From the NCBI RefSeq assembly GCF_023161665.1, contig NZ_JALNTW010000009.1:102388-166387 (forward strand): DNA of 64,000 nucleotides, written 5' to 3'. The notes below the pieces were generated by a model. The model was not told the DNA's origin. It saw only the letters and a program-made list of their open reading frames with translations, and searched no databases. Position numbers and translations under genes: made by a program. This DNA comes from Shewanella sp. 1CM18E. Its GTDB lineage: Bacteria > Pseudomonadota > Gammaproteobacteria > Enterobacterales > Shewanellaceae. Of the stretch, positions 19,825-28,780 are shown piece after piece. How positions within the stretch are numbered: position 1 is the first letter of the stretch; every line of letters begins with the position of its first letter.

Positions 19825-20115
19825 ATGAATATTCGTCCATTACATGATCGTGTCATTGTTAAGCGTTCAGAAGTTGAATCAAAGTCAGCTGGTGGCATCG
19901 TGCTAACAGGTAGTGCTGCTGAGCAGTCAAGCCGCGGTGAAGTTCTTGCTGTAGGCAACGGACGTATTCTTGAAAACGGTACTGTACAGCCACTAGACGT
20001 TAAAGTTGGCGACATCGTAATTTTCAACGAAGGTTACGGCGTAAAGAAAGAAAAAATCGATGGTGAAGAAGTACTAATCCTTTCTGAATCAGATCTAATG
20101 GCTGTAGTGAGCTAA
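19825..20115 (+). CDS. groES: co-chaperonin GroES
   Basis: 96 residues from the ATG at 19825, which matches the invariant start [10 protein letters not shown]; an upstream in-frame start at 19810 would add a non-conserved MEHPS. GroES caps the GroEL cavity. The mobile loop ([21 protein letters not shown], residues ~15-35) and the dome and C-terminal strands ([13 protein letters not shown]) are intact. TTGGAG precedes the start. It is followed by groEL after 87 bp, behind a heat-shock promoter. Confidence 0.98.
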   Translation: MNIRPLHDRVIVKRSEVESKSAGGIVLTGSAAEQSSRGEVLAVGNGRILENGTVQPLDVKVGDIVIFNEGYGVKKEKIDGEEVLILSESDLMAVVS

Positions 20116-20190
20116 TCACTCCATTTAGACATTTTCAATACTGGCAAGTGCGCAAAAACGCGGCTTGTCAGGCATTTCAAAAGAATTTAA

Positions 20191-21849
<1,659 letters not shown>

Positions 21850-21883
21850 TCTAACTGGTTAAAATCGCCTATAGCTGCGTTAC

Positions 21884-21921
21884 CTTGCCACTCGTTTAAG
21901 AAAGCTAAACGTCGTGGCAAG
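21884..21921. repeat. long inverted repeat downstream of groEL
   Basis: CTTGCCAC (21884-21891) pairs with GTGGCAAG (21914-21921); inside it CGTTTA pairs with TAAACG around a 7-nt loop. No T tract follows, and the true terminator lies 100 bp further. The wording of the surrounding sequence looks like a dispersed intergenic repeat, but copies cannot be counted from one window. Confidence 0.6.
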
Positions 21922-22024
21922 AAGCCTTGCTCTAGAACGATTTTTCCTGCGTTAGACGTCAAATGTTCAATCCTCATAGGCTTTAGCTCTTGGTTTAATT
22001 GCTAAGAGCAACACCTAAAAAGAA

Positions 22025-22056
22025 AACCCGAGACTGGAAACAGTGTCGGGTTTTTT
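22025..22056 (+). terminator. rho-independent terminator of groESL
   Basis: 12-bp stem AACCCGAGACTG / CAGTGTCGGGTT (one mismatch), GAAA tetraloop, then six T. Confidence 0.9.
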
Positions 22057-22088
22057 GATCTTACATAAATTTAATACTTTAAATCTAA

Positions 22089-22358
22089 ATGAAAAAAATA
22101 TTGATTGTTCTATGTCTTGTTACTTCGTCAGCAAATGCAGATATGTTTACCCCATCCCACTCTTGCTCTAAGCCAATAAAACCTTATGAGTTTACTTCTG
22201 AATGGCAGTTAGACAACTTTAAACGGGATGTGGATTATTACAGAGAATGTATCAATCGGTTTGTCGAAGAGCAAAATGATGCAGTAAATACTCATCAGAA
22301 TGCAGCTCAAGATGCAATTCAAGACTGGAATGACTTTGTCAGTTGGGAACTGAACTAA
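22089..22358 (+). CDS. small hypothetical exported protein
   Basis: 89 residues. A short signal peptide (MKKILIVLCLVTSSANA) precedes a 72-residue mature part with two cysteines (C26 and C55 in the full chain, possibly a disulfide) and an acidic helical tail (FVEEQNDAVNTHQNAAQDAIQDWNDFVSWELN). No ribosome binding site is evident before the ATG, and the start follows the groEL terminator by 32 bp. I do not recognise the family. Similar small secreted helical proteins are common in Shewanella and Vibrio. Confidence 0.65.
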   Translation: MKKILIVLCLVTSSANADMFTPSHSCSKPIKPYEFTSEWQLDNFKRDVDYYRECINRFVEEQNDAVNTHQNAAQDAIQDWNDFVSWELN

Positions 22359-22424
22359 ATATGCCTTCAAAATTTGCTTCAGTTTGATTCGTGTTTAGTG
22401 TGTAACGGGGTGAGAAGTTTAGTG

Positions 22425-22456
22425 GGTATGGCCTTACAATTTTGTAAGGCCATACC
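22425..22456. repeat. perfect 15-bp inverted repeat
   Basis: GGTATGGCCTTACAA (22425-22439) and TTGTAAGGCCATACC (22442-22456) with a 2-nt centre. There is no T tract on either side. It begins 4 bp past the stop codon of the small minus-strand ORF at 22461-22613, so it may cap the 3' end of that transcript. Confidence 0.85.
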
Positions 22457-22460
22457 ATTA

Positions 22461-22613
22461 TCACAATGGGATATAATTGCAGATAAAATCGACTATCTGT
22501 ATCAATATTATGATGCTAGATAGGCGGCTAGCACTGAAGAATCTAATTGAAAATTCGTGATGGTGTTTGTGATAAATAACCAACTGAGTTTTCTCATTAT
22601 TATTTTTCTTCAT
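22461..22613 (-). CDS. candidate 50-residue peptide with hydrophobic tail (type I toxin-like)
   Basis: 50 residues: a polar, Lys/His-rich N-terminal half (MKKNNNEKTQLVIYHKHHH) then a hydrophobic C-terminal segment (SSIIILIQIVDFICNYIPL). AGGAGG (22618-22623 on the plus strand as CCTCCT) lies 4 nt before the ATG, the strongest ribosome binding site in this stretch. That site is half of an inverted repeat, TCCTCC / GGAGGA (22617-22622 and 22631-22636, 8-nt loop), which would mask it. A perfect 15-bp hairpin follows the stop. A promoter-like TTGCAA-17-TATCTT lies about 260 bp upstream, implying a long structured leader. These traits match type I toxin mRNAs, but no family is recognised and coding is unproven. 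Confidence 0.45.
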   Translation of the reverse strand: MKKNNNEKTQLVIYHKHHHEFSIRFFSASRLSSIIILIQIVDFICNYIPL

Positions 22614-22639
22614 GTTTCCTCCTAATACTTGGAGGAGCA

Positions 22640-22870
22640 AAAAATACTTTACTTCGGAAGTCACTCTATACTAAAGTTCCTTTAACGGTTTACCGTTTAT
22701 CAGTGAAAAAGTAAGTTAGCTCCTGAGTTAATTTACATGTGGTTGGTTGCCGTTGCAGCGGTGACCAAACCACCCTCTTTTCGATATCCATATCTTTACT
22801 TCTAAATCTGATTTTTATTCAGATTTAAGAATCAACAAACACAAGATGTTGTATTGTTCAATGTTTCTAA
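22640..22870 (-). ncRNA. candidate structured leader RNA of the 50-residue ORF
   Basis: Between the promoter-like element and the small ORF, the minus strand can fold into several stems: an interrupted 12-bp stem bounded by GTGGTT and AACCAC (about 22738-22772) and a perfect 8-bp stem AAATCTGA / TCAGATTT (about 22804-22827). Such a leader could control translation of the ORF or be an RNA in its own right. Confidence 0.35.
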
Positions 22871-22874
22871 CATC

Positions 22875-22903
22875 AAGATAGTGAGGTTAGTGCTTTTTTG
22901 CAA
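22875..22903 (-). promoter_or_regulatory. sigma-70 type promoter candidate for the 50-residue ORF
   Basis: On the minus strand, TTGCAA (22898-22903) and TATCTT (22875-22880) with a 17-bp spacer. Transcription would start near 22868. Confidence 0.5.
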
Positions 22904-23023
22904 GTGGGAATTTAGGGGACAAGTTGTGGATATCTTGAGGATAATCTAGCCTGTTAGTAATGGCTAACCGTTAAAGCTTGTTTCGGTTTGATTTCCTTTT
23001 ATAAGGTTAACAAATAAACAAAT

Positions 23024-23061
23024 AAAAATGATCTTTAGATCGCCTCTTACTTGCGCGATCT
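23024..23061 (-). terminator. probable terminator of the NERD gene
   Basis: On the minus strand, 7-bp stem AGATCGC / GCGATCT followed after a few bases by ATTTTTATT. The region can also fold as CCTCTTACTT / AAGTAAGAG, so alternative structures exist. Confidence 0.5.
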
Positions 23062-23118
23062 TAGCCGTCCCTTTAGAGAAGTAAGAGAGGGGGGCTCTGA
23101 ATAAACCTTATCTAACCC

Positions 23119-24174
23119 CTAAACCACCCGCTGGCCACAACCACACTCTTGGCAGTTTAGGGTGTAAGTCTCTTTGCTTTTCTTCACTCTTGTATTCTTG
23201 CTGCTGCACTGTGGGCAGGCTTGTTTCATTGGCGTGTTTTTAGTGCATTGTTTGCAATGTATGTAATAGCCGAATTTGCCATACATTGGCGTGTAATTTG
23301 TTGATTCTCCGCAATGTTTACAGCGTAAAACTATCTGAATTGTTTGGCTTTTCTCTGTTTCTGTATGTAATGCGGGTTCTGCTGCTATTGCTTGAGCGGG
23401 CATGCGTTGAACCGGCGCTGTGATAGCTGCTGGTATTGGTGTGCTGCCTTGTTCAGTGGCAGTTTGGCTTATTGCTTTTGTTATTTCTGTGTCTGCAGCC
23501 GTATTAGGTGCGATATGTTGCTTGATAAGAAATGAAGCGACAGACTCTAACTCTTGTTGATTGAAAGCTGGTCGGGTATCGCTGGTATTTATAAATCTGG
23601 CGAACTTACTTTTTAGGTTCATCACCTTGTCGAGTTTCTCTACCAGAAACTCTGATTTTATCAGCTTGTCTGATACGGCCTTGGGCATCGACTTTCTATC
23701 AATAATGGCATCACTGGATACTGCACACAGATGATCCCAGCATCGACCTTTGAAGCCTTGTTGTTTAAAGCCGAGTAACTTGCCTAATATCTCGCTGCGA
23801 TGATGCATCAATAATTCGAGTAATAGAGCTTGTTGCAGCTCTACCTGCTTGATGGGCGAGGGCATGCCTTGCCATTTTGTGGTCTTTGCTTGATAAGTGT
23901 TTAGGCTGCGCGTCCATTCCTGTTGCTGGTTGACCTTTACCTGACCTCTGATGCTCTTTGATTCAATTAGAATAAAACCATAGCTGTAAATGATGAGGTG
24001 GTCTATTTGCGCGACTTCGTCGTTAAAGCGGAATTTGAAGTCATTGATGACCAGTACTTGTGGGTGATCTTTATAGGCGCGGCGCAGAAAAAATGCCACG
24101 TTTTGCTCTTGTTGCTGGCCTGCAATCGCTTGTGCTGATTGCACATTTTGCGGGGATTTAGTTTTCAGAATCAT
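23119..24174 (-). CDS. NERD domain protein with C-terminal zinc ribbons
   Basis: 351 residues. The N-terminal ~130 residues match the NERD (nuclease-related) fold: FFLRRAYKDHPQVLVINDFKFRFNDEVAQIDHLIIYSYGFILIESKSIRGQV, with the QIDHLII and ESKS acidic-lysine core of PD-(D/E)XK-like nucleases. The last 75 residues hold four CxxC-type pairs (CKHCG, CKQC, CPQC, CQECGC), giving one or two zinc ribbons likely to bind nucleic acid. The middle is low in motif content. Function of NERD proteins is poorly known; DNA processing is the usual guess. It sits alone in an accessory stretch. Confidence 0.88.
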   Translation of the reverse strand: MILKTKSPQNVQSAQAIAGQQQEQNVAFFLRRAYKDHPQVLVINDFKFRFNDEVAQIDHLIIYSYGFILIESKSIRGQVKVNQQQEWTRSLNTYQAKTTKWQGMPSPIKQVELQQALLLELLMHHRSEILGKLLGFKQQGFKGRCWDHLCAVSSDAIIDRKSMPKAVSDKLIKSEFLVEKLDKVMNLKSKFARFINTSDTRPAFNQQELESVASFLIKQHIAPNTAADTEITKAISQTATEQGSTPIPAAITAPVQRMPAQAIAAEPALHTETEKSQTIQIVLRCKHCGESTNYTPMYGKFGYYIHCKQCTKNTPMKQACPQCSSKNTRVKKSKETYTLNCQECGCGQRVV

Positions 24175-24263
24175 TTATCAATAGCGTCCGTTCTACTGCT
24201 TAGCTATAACCGTTTAGCTAGCTGCTGATAATAAAAGTTGTGTTATTTGCTTTTAGTTAGTTT

Positions 24264-24860
24264 TCACCACCAGTTGCAATGTTGTCTCTCACAGGGAGTG
24301 CCATCTCCATCACCGTCCATTTTTGTGCCGGGGCAGTTTTTAATATAAAACTTAGCTTCATCGCATGAGCTCATTTGGCTGCAATGGGTTTTGCCGGTTT
24401 CACAGTGAAATTGAGGCTGGTTGCTAAGTGAATTGCTATTTTGCGTTGGCGCAAGTTGCCATTGGGTCTGTTCAATATCATGGGTGCTGATTACAGGGCT
24501 TTGATTGAGCCGCTGATATTGGCTGTATCCCAAAGCAACAATAGCGATGATGGCTGGTATGGCGAGTTTACTTAAAAAGCTAGGCTTATTGCGATGAGAG
24601 TGATTTTTACGATGTCTATTGCCCGTTGAGGTCGCGATTACCGCAACACCTTCAATACTGGCTTTGCTGGCTTTAACTTTGCCATCGGCTTGCTGCTCGC
24701 GATGAAACAGAATTTGGTCGCCAACAATGGGCTTACGAGCCATGTGCTTTAGCGTCGAGATATGAATAAACACATCTTTGGCATTGGCGGCTTCAGGCTT
24801 AATAAAGCCAAAGCCTTTGTCCGCGTTCCAGCGAACAAGGGTGCCTCTTTCCATGAGCAT
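24264..24860 (-). CDS. cold-shock domain protein with membrane segment and excalibur domain
   Basis: 198 residues. Residues 1-68 are a cold-shock domain with both RNA-binding motifs (KGFGFI and DVFIHIS). A basic linker (RHRKNHSHRNK) precedes one TM segment (~94-114). The rest is extracytoplasmic and ends in an excalibur-type calcium-binding motif, DGDGDGTPCE, with six cysteines in the last ~48 residues. The topology places the nucleic-acid-binding domain in the cytoplasm and the Ca-binding domain in the periplasm. AGGAAG precedes the first ATG; the second Met (residue 3) is also possible. Function unknown; the domain order is clear. Confidence 0.88.
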   Translation of the reverse strand: MLMERGTLVRWNADKGFGFIKPEAANAKDVFIHISTLKHMARKPIVGDQILFHREQQADGKVKASKASIEGVAVIATSTGNRHRKNHSHRNKPSFLSKLAIPAIIAIVALGYSQYQRLNQSPVISTHDIEQTQWQLAPTQNSNSLSNQPQFHCETGKTHCSQMSSCDEAKFYIKNCPGTKMDGDGDGTPCERQHCNWW

Positions 24861-25260
24861 CTTGCGTGACTTCCTGTTTACATCCAGTTAATTGCTACCA
24901 AGATACTCGTTGTTGCTTTATTTGTCAGCTCTAATTATGTTCAATTTATTGGTTAATTTTTAAGGCAATCAATTGCTTGATTAATAATCGCTGGTTGGAA
25001 AGCTATTATTAAACCTATTTAACTCGGAGTTTAAATTTTCCGCTTGTCTAACCTAGTGTAGATGCGGCTGAGGCCATCGAAAACAAGGATGTTTTCGTTG
25101 AGCATACACGGACGTACTTGCCGCGAGCCTCAGAAGTATCTGCACATACGCCTGCCGCAGGCAATTGGAACCACTTTTTTAACTTTCAATGCAATGTCTC
25201 GGGTTACTAAGCTGCTTTAAAAAGCCATTTAATAAGTTGTTGGCTACAACCATATTAATA
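24861..25260. repeat. intergenic region with a nested palindromic element (about 25056-25162)
   Basis: No gene is seen. CTGAGGC (25068-25074) pairs with GCCTCAG (25127-25133), enclosing a hairpin CGAAAAC / GTTTTCG (25078-25097). The flanks GTGTAGATGC and GTATCTGCACAT are imperfectly complementary, and a palindrome GCCTGC-C-GCAGGC follows at 25150-25162. The higher GC than the surroundings and nested symmetry suggest a dispersed palindromic unit or miniature element. Confidence 0.5.
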
Positions 25261-25821
25261 TCAGCCTGCCCATGCTTGGTTAAAGTTTTCAATCGCTACA
25301 AACTCGATGCCTGTTGGTGAGTGGCGCATGATCTGATCGACAATATCTTTATGAAAAAACGTATGAAATCCCCACGAGCTATCGCGAAACACCTGTCTTT
25401 TGTATAGCGGGATCTGCGCCAGTTTATCGGAGTCTATAACCAGTGTTTTCATGCCACTAATGTAGCCACGTTTAAAGCGTTTAAATTCGCTTTTTTCATG
25501 GCAAATGACATCGATTTCATGGGCGAGTTGCAGCATCATGAAATCATGTTCGCCTTGATCAAGTAACTTGAGTGGGATCCAGTTACTGCCATATAGCGGC
25601 TCAAGTGCTAGCGAATCAAACAAGCGTTGAGATATGGCAAATTCTGGCTCAAGTAGAATGTCGGCAATCGCATACTCTTGCTCTGGCTTATGGGTGGCAA
25701 TAACTGGCACTGGTGCACTTGGGCTGGTAAATGGAGTGCGCAGCACTTCCTCTTCAAACTCTTCTGCGACTTCATAGATTGGCGTTGGCTGGTTCTCTCT
25801 TATAAAAAAGTAATCATTCAT
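25261..25821 (-). CDS. Imm11-like (DUF1629) protein, paralogue 1
   Basis: 186 residues from the ATG at 25821; a TTG at 25842 would overlap the upstream gene and is less likely, since MNDYFFIREN aligns with the start of the neighbour. It shares the layout of the Imm11/DUF1629 immunity family: an N-terminal strand, a central HDFMMLQLAHEIDVI block and a C-terminal MKTLVIDSDKLAQIPLYKRQVF..FFHKDIVDQIMRHSPTGIEFVAI block. Members neutralise toxins of polymorphic secretion systems. It starts 10 bp after the stop of its paralogue, so the two are translationally linked. No toxin gene is adjacent. Confidence 0.65.
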   Translation of the reverse strand: MNDYFFIRENQPTPIYEVAEEFEEEVLRTPFTSPSAPVPVIATHKPEQEYAIADILLEPEFAISQRLFDSLALEPLYGSNWIPLKLLDQGEHDFMMLQLAHEIDVICHEKSEFKRFKRGYISGMKTLVIDSDKLAQIPLYKRQVFRDSSWGFHTFFHKDIVDQIMRHSPTGIEFVAIENFNQAWAG

Positions 25822-25831
25822 ATTGTTAGCT

Positions 25832-26416
25832 TTAGCCTCCAAAATCTGAATAGCCTTCAGCTGGAATAAACTCCACGCCAGTTAACTTGAGCTTAGTCAG
25901 TTGCTCGACCACTGATTTATGGAAAAACACTTGTTTATACCAAGCGGGATCAATAAATATCAGCCGTTGTGCTAACTCGACTTCAGCTAAAGCTTTAGGG
26001 TCGATGCGTAACTGATGAATACCGCTAATCATCTCATCGCCGTCGTCGTCCTTGCGGTAGCGTTTGATATTACTATTGACTCTATCTATTGCTTTTAGAT
26101 GGTTGGCAACTTGTAGCATGACGAACTCATGATTGCCGTTGTGAATCAAATCAATATTGACCCAATTTACCCCTGAAATAGTGTTTAAATCTAAGGTGTC
26201 AAATATGCTTTTTCGTAGTGAGAATGCAGGCATTTCAAATACGTCAGGTACGCTGCAGCCTGCTTCAGAATCATATTGGATGACTAAAGGTACCGGCGCT
26301 ATGGGAAAGGTAAATGAGTCGACAGGTACGGCATCGATATGTTCATCAGCAAAAACATAACAGGCGATACCGACATTTTCTCTGGCAAAGAAGTATTCGC
26401 TCAAGACTAACTCCAT
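25832..26416 (-). CDS. Imm11-like (DUF1629) protein, paralogue 2
   Basis: 194 residues, the first gene of the pair. It aligns over its full length with paralogue 1: SEYFFAREN against NDYFFIREN, HEFVMLQVANHLKAID against HDFMMLQLAHEIDVI, and LRIDPKALAEVELAQRLIF..VFFHKSVVEQLTKLKLTGVEFIPAEG against the matching C-terminal block. Divergence is considerable, so the duplication is old or the copies came separately. Assignment to Imm11 rests on pattern memory (the LRID..K..I and TG(V/I)EF blocks). No good ribosome binding site is seen. Confidence 0.65.
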   Translation of the reverse strand: MELVLSEYFFARENVGIACYVFADEHIDAVPVDSFTFPIAPVPLVIQYDSEAGCSVPDVFEMPAFSLRKSIFDTLDLNTISGVNWVNIDLIHNGNHEFVMLQVANHLKAIDRVNSNIKRYRKDDDGDEMISGIHQLRIDPKALAEVELAQRLIFIDPAWYKQVFFHKSVVEQLTKLKLTGVEFIPAEGYSDFGG

Positions 26417-26532
26417 GTTTTAAATATTTAAGCGGTTATGGATCTTTGGAAGAATATCTTACTACGGCTAATAAGCTTACTCTAAATAAATCTCTCAACT
26501 CTGCTGTTTGAGGTGGTTTGGCAGCTAATGCA

Positions 26533-26566
26533 AAAAATCCCTACTTATTGCTAAGTAGGGATTTTT
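26533..26566 (-). terminator. bidirectional-looking terminator between cpdB-like and Imm11-like genes
   Basis: Perfect 15-bp stem AAAAATCCCTACTTA / TAAGTAGGGATTTTT with a 4-nt loop. It serves the CpdB-like gene on the minus strand. Confidence 0.9.
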
Positions 26567-26617
26567 GTTTGCGCTGTAACTGTCTTAGTTTAAGCGCTTT
26601 AACTCATTTAGTTTGAG

Positions 26618-28780
26618 TTACTTAGCTTTAGCTGCGCAGTTAAACTCGCCGCTGTAGTCAAAGTTAAAGTGGAACTTAGTAAAGCCTTCAGTACCCGCTT
26701 TAGTTTCTTCTGCTTTCTCAGTTGAAAGGCCTGTGATGCCGTTGTCTACACAGCGGAATGCTTCATCTAATGTTGCTGATGCAAACCAAACGCTGTCACC
26801 TTTTGCTTGTGCTTCTGGTGCTACTAGCTGGAACACTTCAGCATTCGGGAATGCTAGAGAGGTATCGCCTTCATTGCCATCTAGTGAGTCTTCTAGGTAG
26901 TACTGCACTAATTCACGGTTGTTGAATGCGGCTTCTTCTTTAACAAGCACTGCTTTATCAACACCTGGCATTTTCACGTTAGATGCGCGGTAGTTGTTAG
27001 TGATCACGTAAATTTCTGCGTCATCAGCAATTTCAACACCGTTATAGGTTAGGCTAGCTAGCTGTTTATTGTCAGTCTCTGTGTATTCAAAACCGTTAAT
27101 ATCGATGTACTTTGACTCTTGTTCAACGTTAACAGTGTACTTAAGTAAGCCTTCACCAGCTTGGTTGAAGCCACCAAAGAATACGTCAAAGTTGTAGCCT
27201 GGGAATGACTCATTCAAGAAGCGCTCACCAGCAGCTAGAGGTAGGCTGTTGTATGCGTTTGAGTTAACCCACTCGATCCAGTTCTTCATATCAGAACCAG
27301 TCATTTTTAATACCGCTGGGGTGTTGTTATCAAATACATAGATATCAGCAACAGAGGCGTTAGTTAGCTCACCTTCTTGAATGTTGGTGTAATCTTTTGG
27401 ACCGTTACGGCCAGACTTGAACGGTGCAGAAACTGACAAGAAGATAGCGTCTTCAGCGGCGTCTTTAAACTCACCCGCTTCTTTCCACTTCATTAACTGG
27501 TGCAGTTGCGCTTCGTTAACCACTTGGATAGATAGATCAGGTACCACTTGTGGGAAGAAGCTGTTCATGTTCACATCGATATCGGCAATTGAAGCTGACA
27601 TGTAATCGATAGTGCCTTGGTGCTCGTCAGCCACTAAGTCTTCGATAATACGATTTGAGCTGTTAGGAATAAGCGAGCGTAATGTTGAAGTTGATTTTGA
27701 GTGGTCAACGTTCCAGCTTTCACCGTCATCTTTGGTGGTTAGCGTTAGGTCAATCACACCTAGCTTAGCGCCCCAGAAACCTGGCATAACAGCAGGGATA
27801 CCATTGATTAAACCAAGCTCGGCATCAACACCGTCGATTTCGCCGTATTCACCTGTGGTATTTGGGAATTCACGGTGATCGTGACCAAACATGATGGCAT
27901 CGATGTCATCAACGTAAGCAAGGTGTAATGTAGCGTTTTCAGCGAACTCGTCGTTATTGTCATTTAGGCCAGAGTGAGGAATTGCAACAATAATGTCTGC
28001 GCCTTCTGCTTTCATTTTTGGTACATAGTATTCAGCTGTTTTCTTGATGTCAGACACCATCACGTTACATTTTAGTAGTGACGCATCCCAACCCATAATG
28101 TTTGGTGGAGTAAAGCCGATAACACCCACTTTAACGATATAAGATTCACCGTTGCTGCTCTTAAATTCACGATCTAAGATCACGTATGGATTATATTTAT
28201 GTTCCGCTGTTTCATAGAACTCTTCAGTAATACGCACTTCACACTCATCTGCTGCATTGCTTACTTTTTCTAGCGAGTTATCCACTTTCCATACGTTGGC
28301 GCTAACATATGGGAATTCAGAGCCTTTAAGTGACTCATCTAGGTAATCTAGACCATAGTTAAACTCATGGTTACCTAAGTTAGCTGCGTCGTATTGCAGC
28401 TCATTCATAGCTTTATAAACCGGGTGAGTGTTTTCTTTAACGTGATCAGTACCTAAAGACGCCATGTAGTCGCCCATTGGACTACCTTGAATTAAGTCAC
28501 CGTTATCAAATAGCATGCTGTTTTCTACTTCGTTACGAGCCGCTTCGATAACTAAAGAAGTACGGGCTAAACCCCATTCAGGTAGTTGAGTTTCGTTCAC
28601 TTCCTGGCTGACAAAGTAGTTGTATGGCATCACGTTAGTGTGAATGTCAGTGGTTTCCATTAGGCGCACACTGATAGTGTTATCACTCACGTGATTATTA
28701 TCGTCATCAGAGCTGTTACAGCCCACTAGCGCTGCAGCAATGCTTGAAACAAGCAGAAGCTTTTTAGTACTTAATTTCAT
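26618..28780 (-). CDS. cpdB: 2',3'-cyclic nucleotide phosphodiesterase/5'-nucleotidase family lipoprotein (CpdB-like)
   Basis: 720 residues from the ATG at 28780, preceded by GGGAG; an ATG 18 bp earlier lacks a site. A lipoprotein signal ends in LVGC (C21 region). The metallophosphoesterase core is intact: METTDIHTNV, NGDLIQGSPMGDY, NLGNHEFNYG, IPHSG and FGHDHREFP supply the two-metal site. The C-terminal 5'-nucleotidase domain carries the substrate stack (NAYNSLPLA, PGYNFDVFFGG). It would hydrolyse cyclic or 3'-nucleotides in the periplasm for nucleoside and phosphate scavenging. It is longer than E. coli CpdB (647). Whether it prefers 2',3'-cyclic or 5' substrates is open. Confidence 0.88.
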   Translation of the reverse strand: MKLSTKKLLLVSSIAAALVGCNSSDDDNNHVSDNTISVRLMETTDIHTNVMPYNYFVSQEVNETQLPEWGLARTSLVIEAARNEVENSMLFDNGDLIQGSPMGDYMASLGTDHVKENTHPVYKAMNELQYDAANLGNHEFNYGLDYLDESLKGSEFPYVSANVWKVDNSLEKVSNAADECEVRITEEFYETAEHKYNPYVILDREFKSSNGESYIVKVGVIGFTPPNIMGWDASLLKCNVMVSDIKKTAEYYVPKMKAEGADIIVAIPHSGLNDNNDEFAENATLHLAYVDDIDAIMFGHDHREFPNTTGEYGEIDGVDAELGLINGIPAVMPGFWGAKLGVIDLTLTTKDDGESWNVDHSKSTSTLRSLIPNSSNRIIEDLVADEHQGTIDYMSASIADIDVNMNSFFPQVVPDLSIQVVNEAQLHQLMKWKEAGEFKDAAEDAIFLSVSAPFKSGRNGPKDYTNIQEGELTNASVADIYVFDNNTPAVLKMTGSDMKNWIEWVNSNAYNSLPLAAGERFLNESFPGYNFDVFFGGFNQAGEGLLKYTVNVEQESKYIDINGFEYTETDNKQLASLTYNGVEIADDAEIYVITNNYRASNVKMPGVDKAVLVKEEAAFNNRELVQYYLEDSLDGNEGDTSLAFPNAEVFQLVAPEAQAKGDSVWFASATLDEAFRCVDNGITGLSTEKAEETKAGTEGFTKFHFNFDYSGEFNCAAKAK

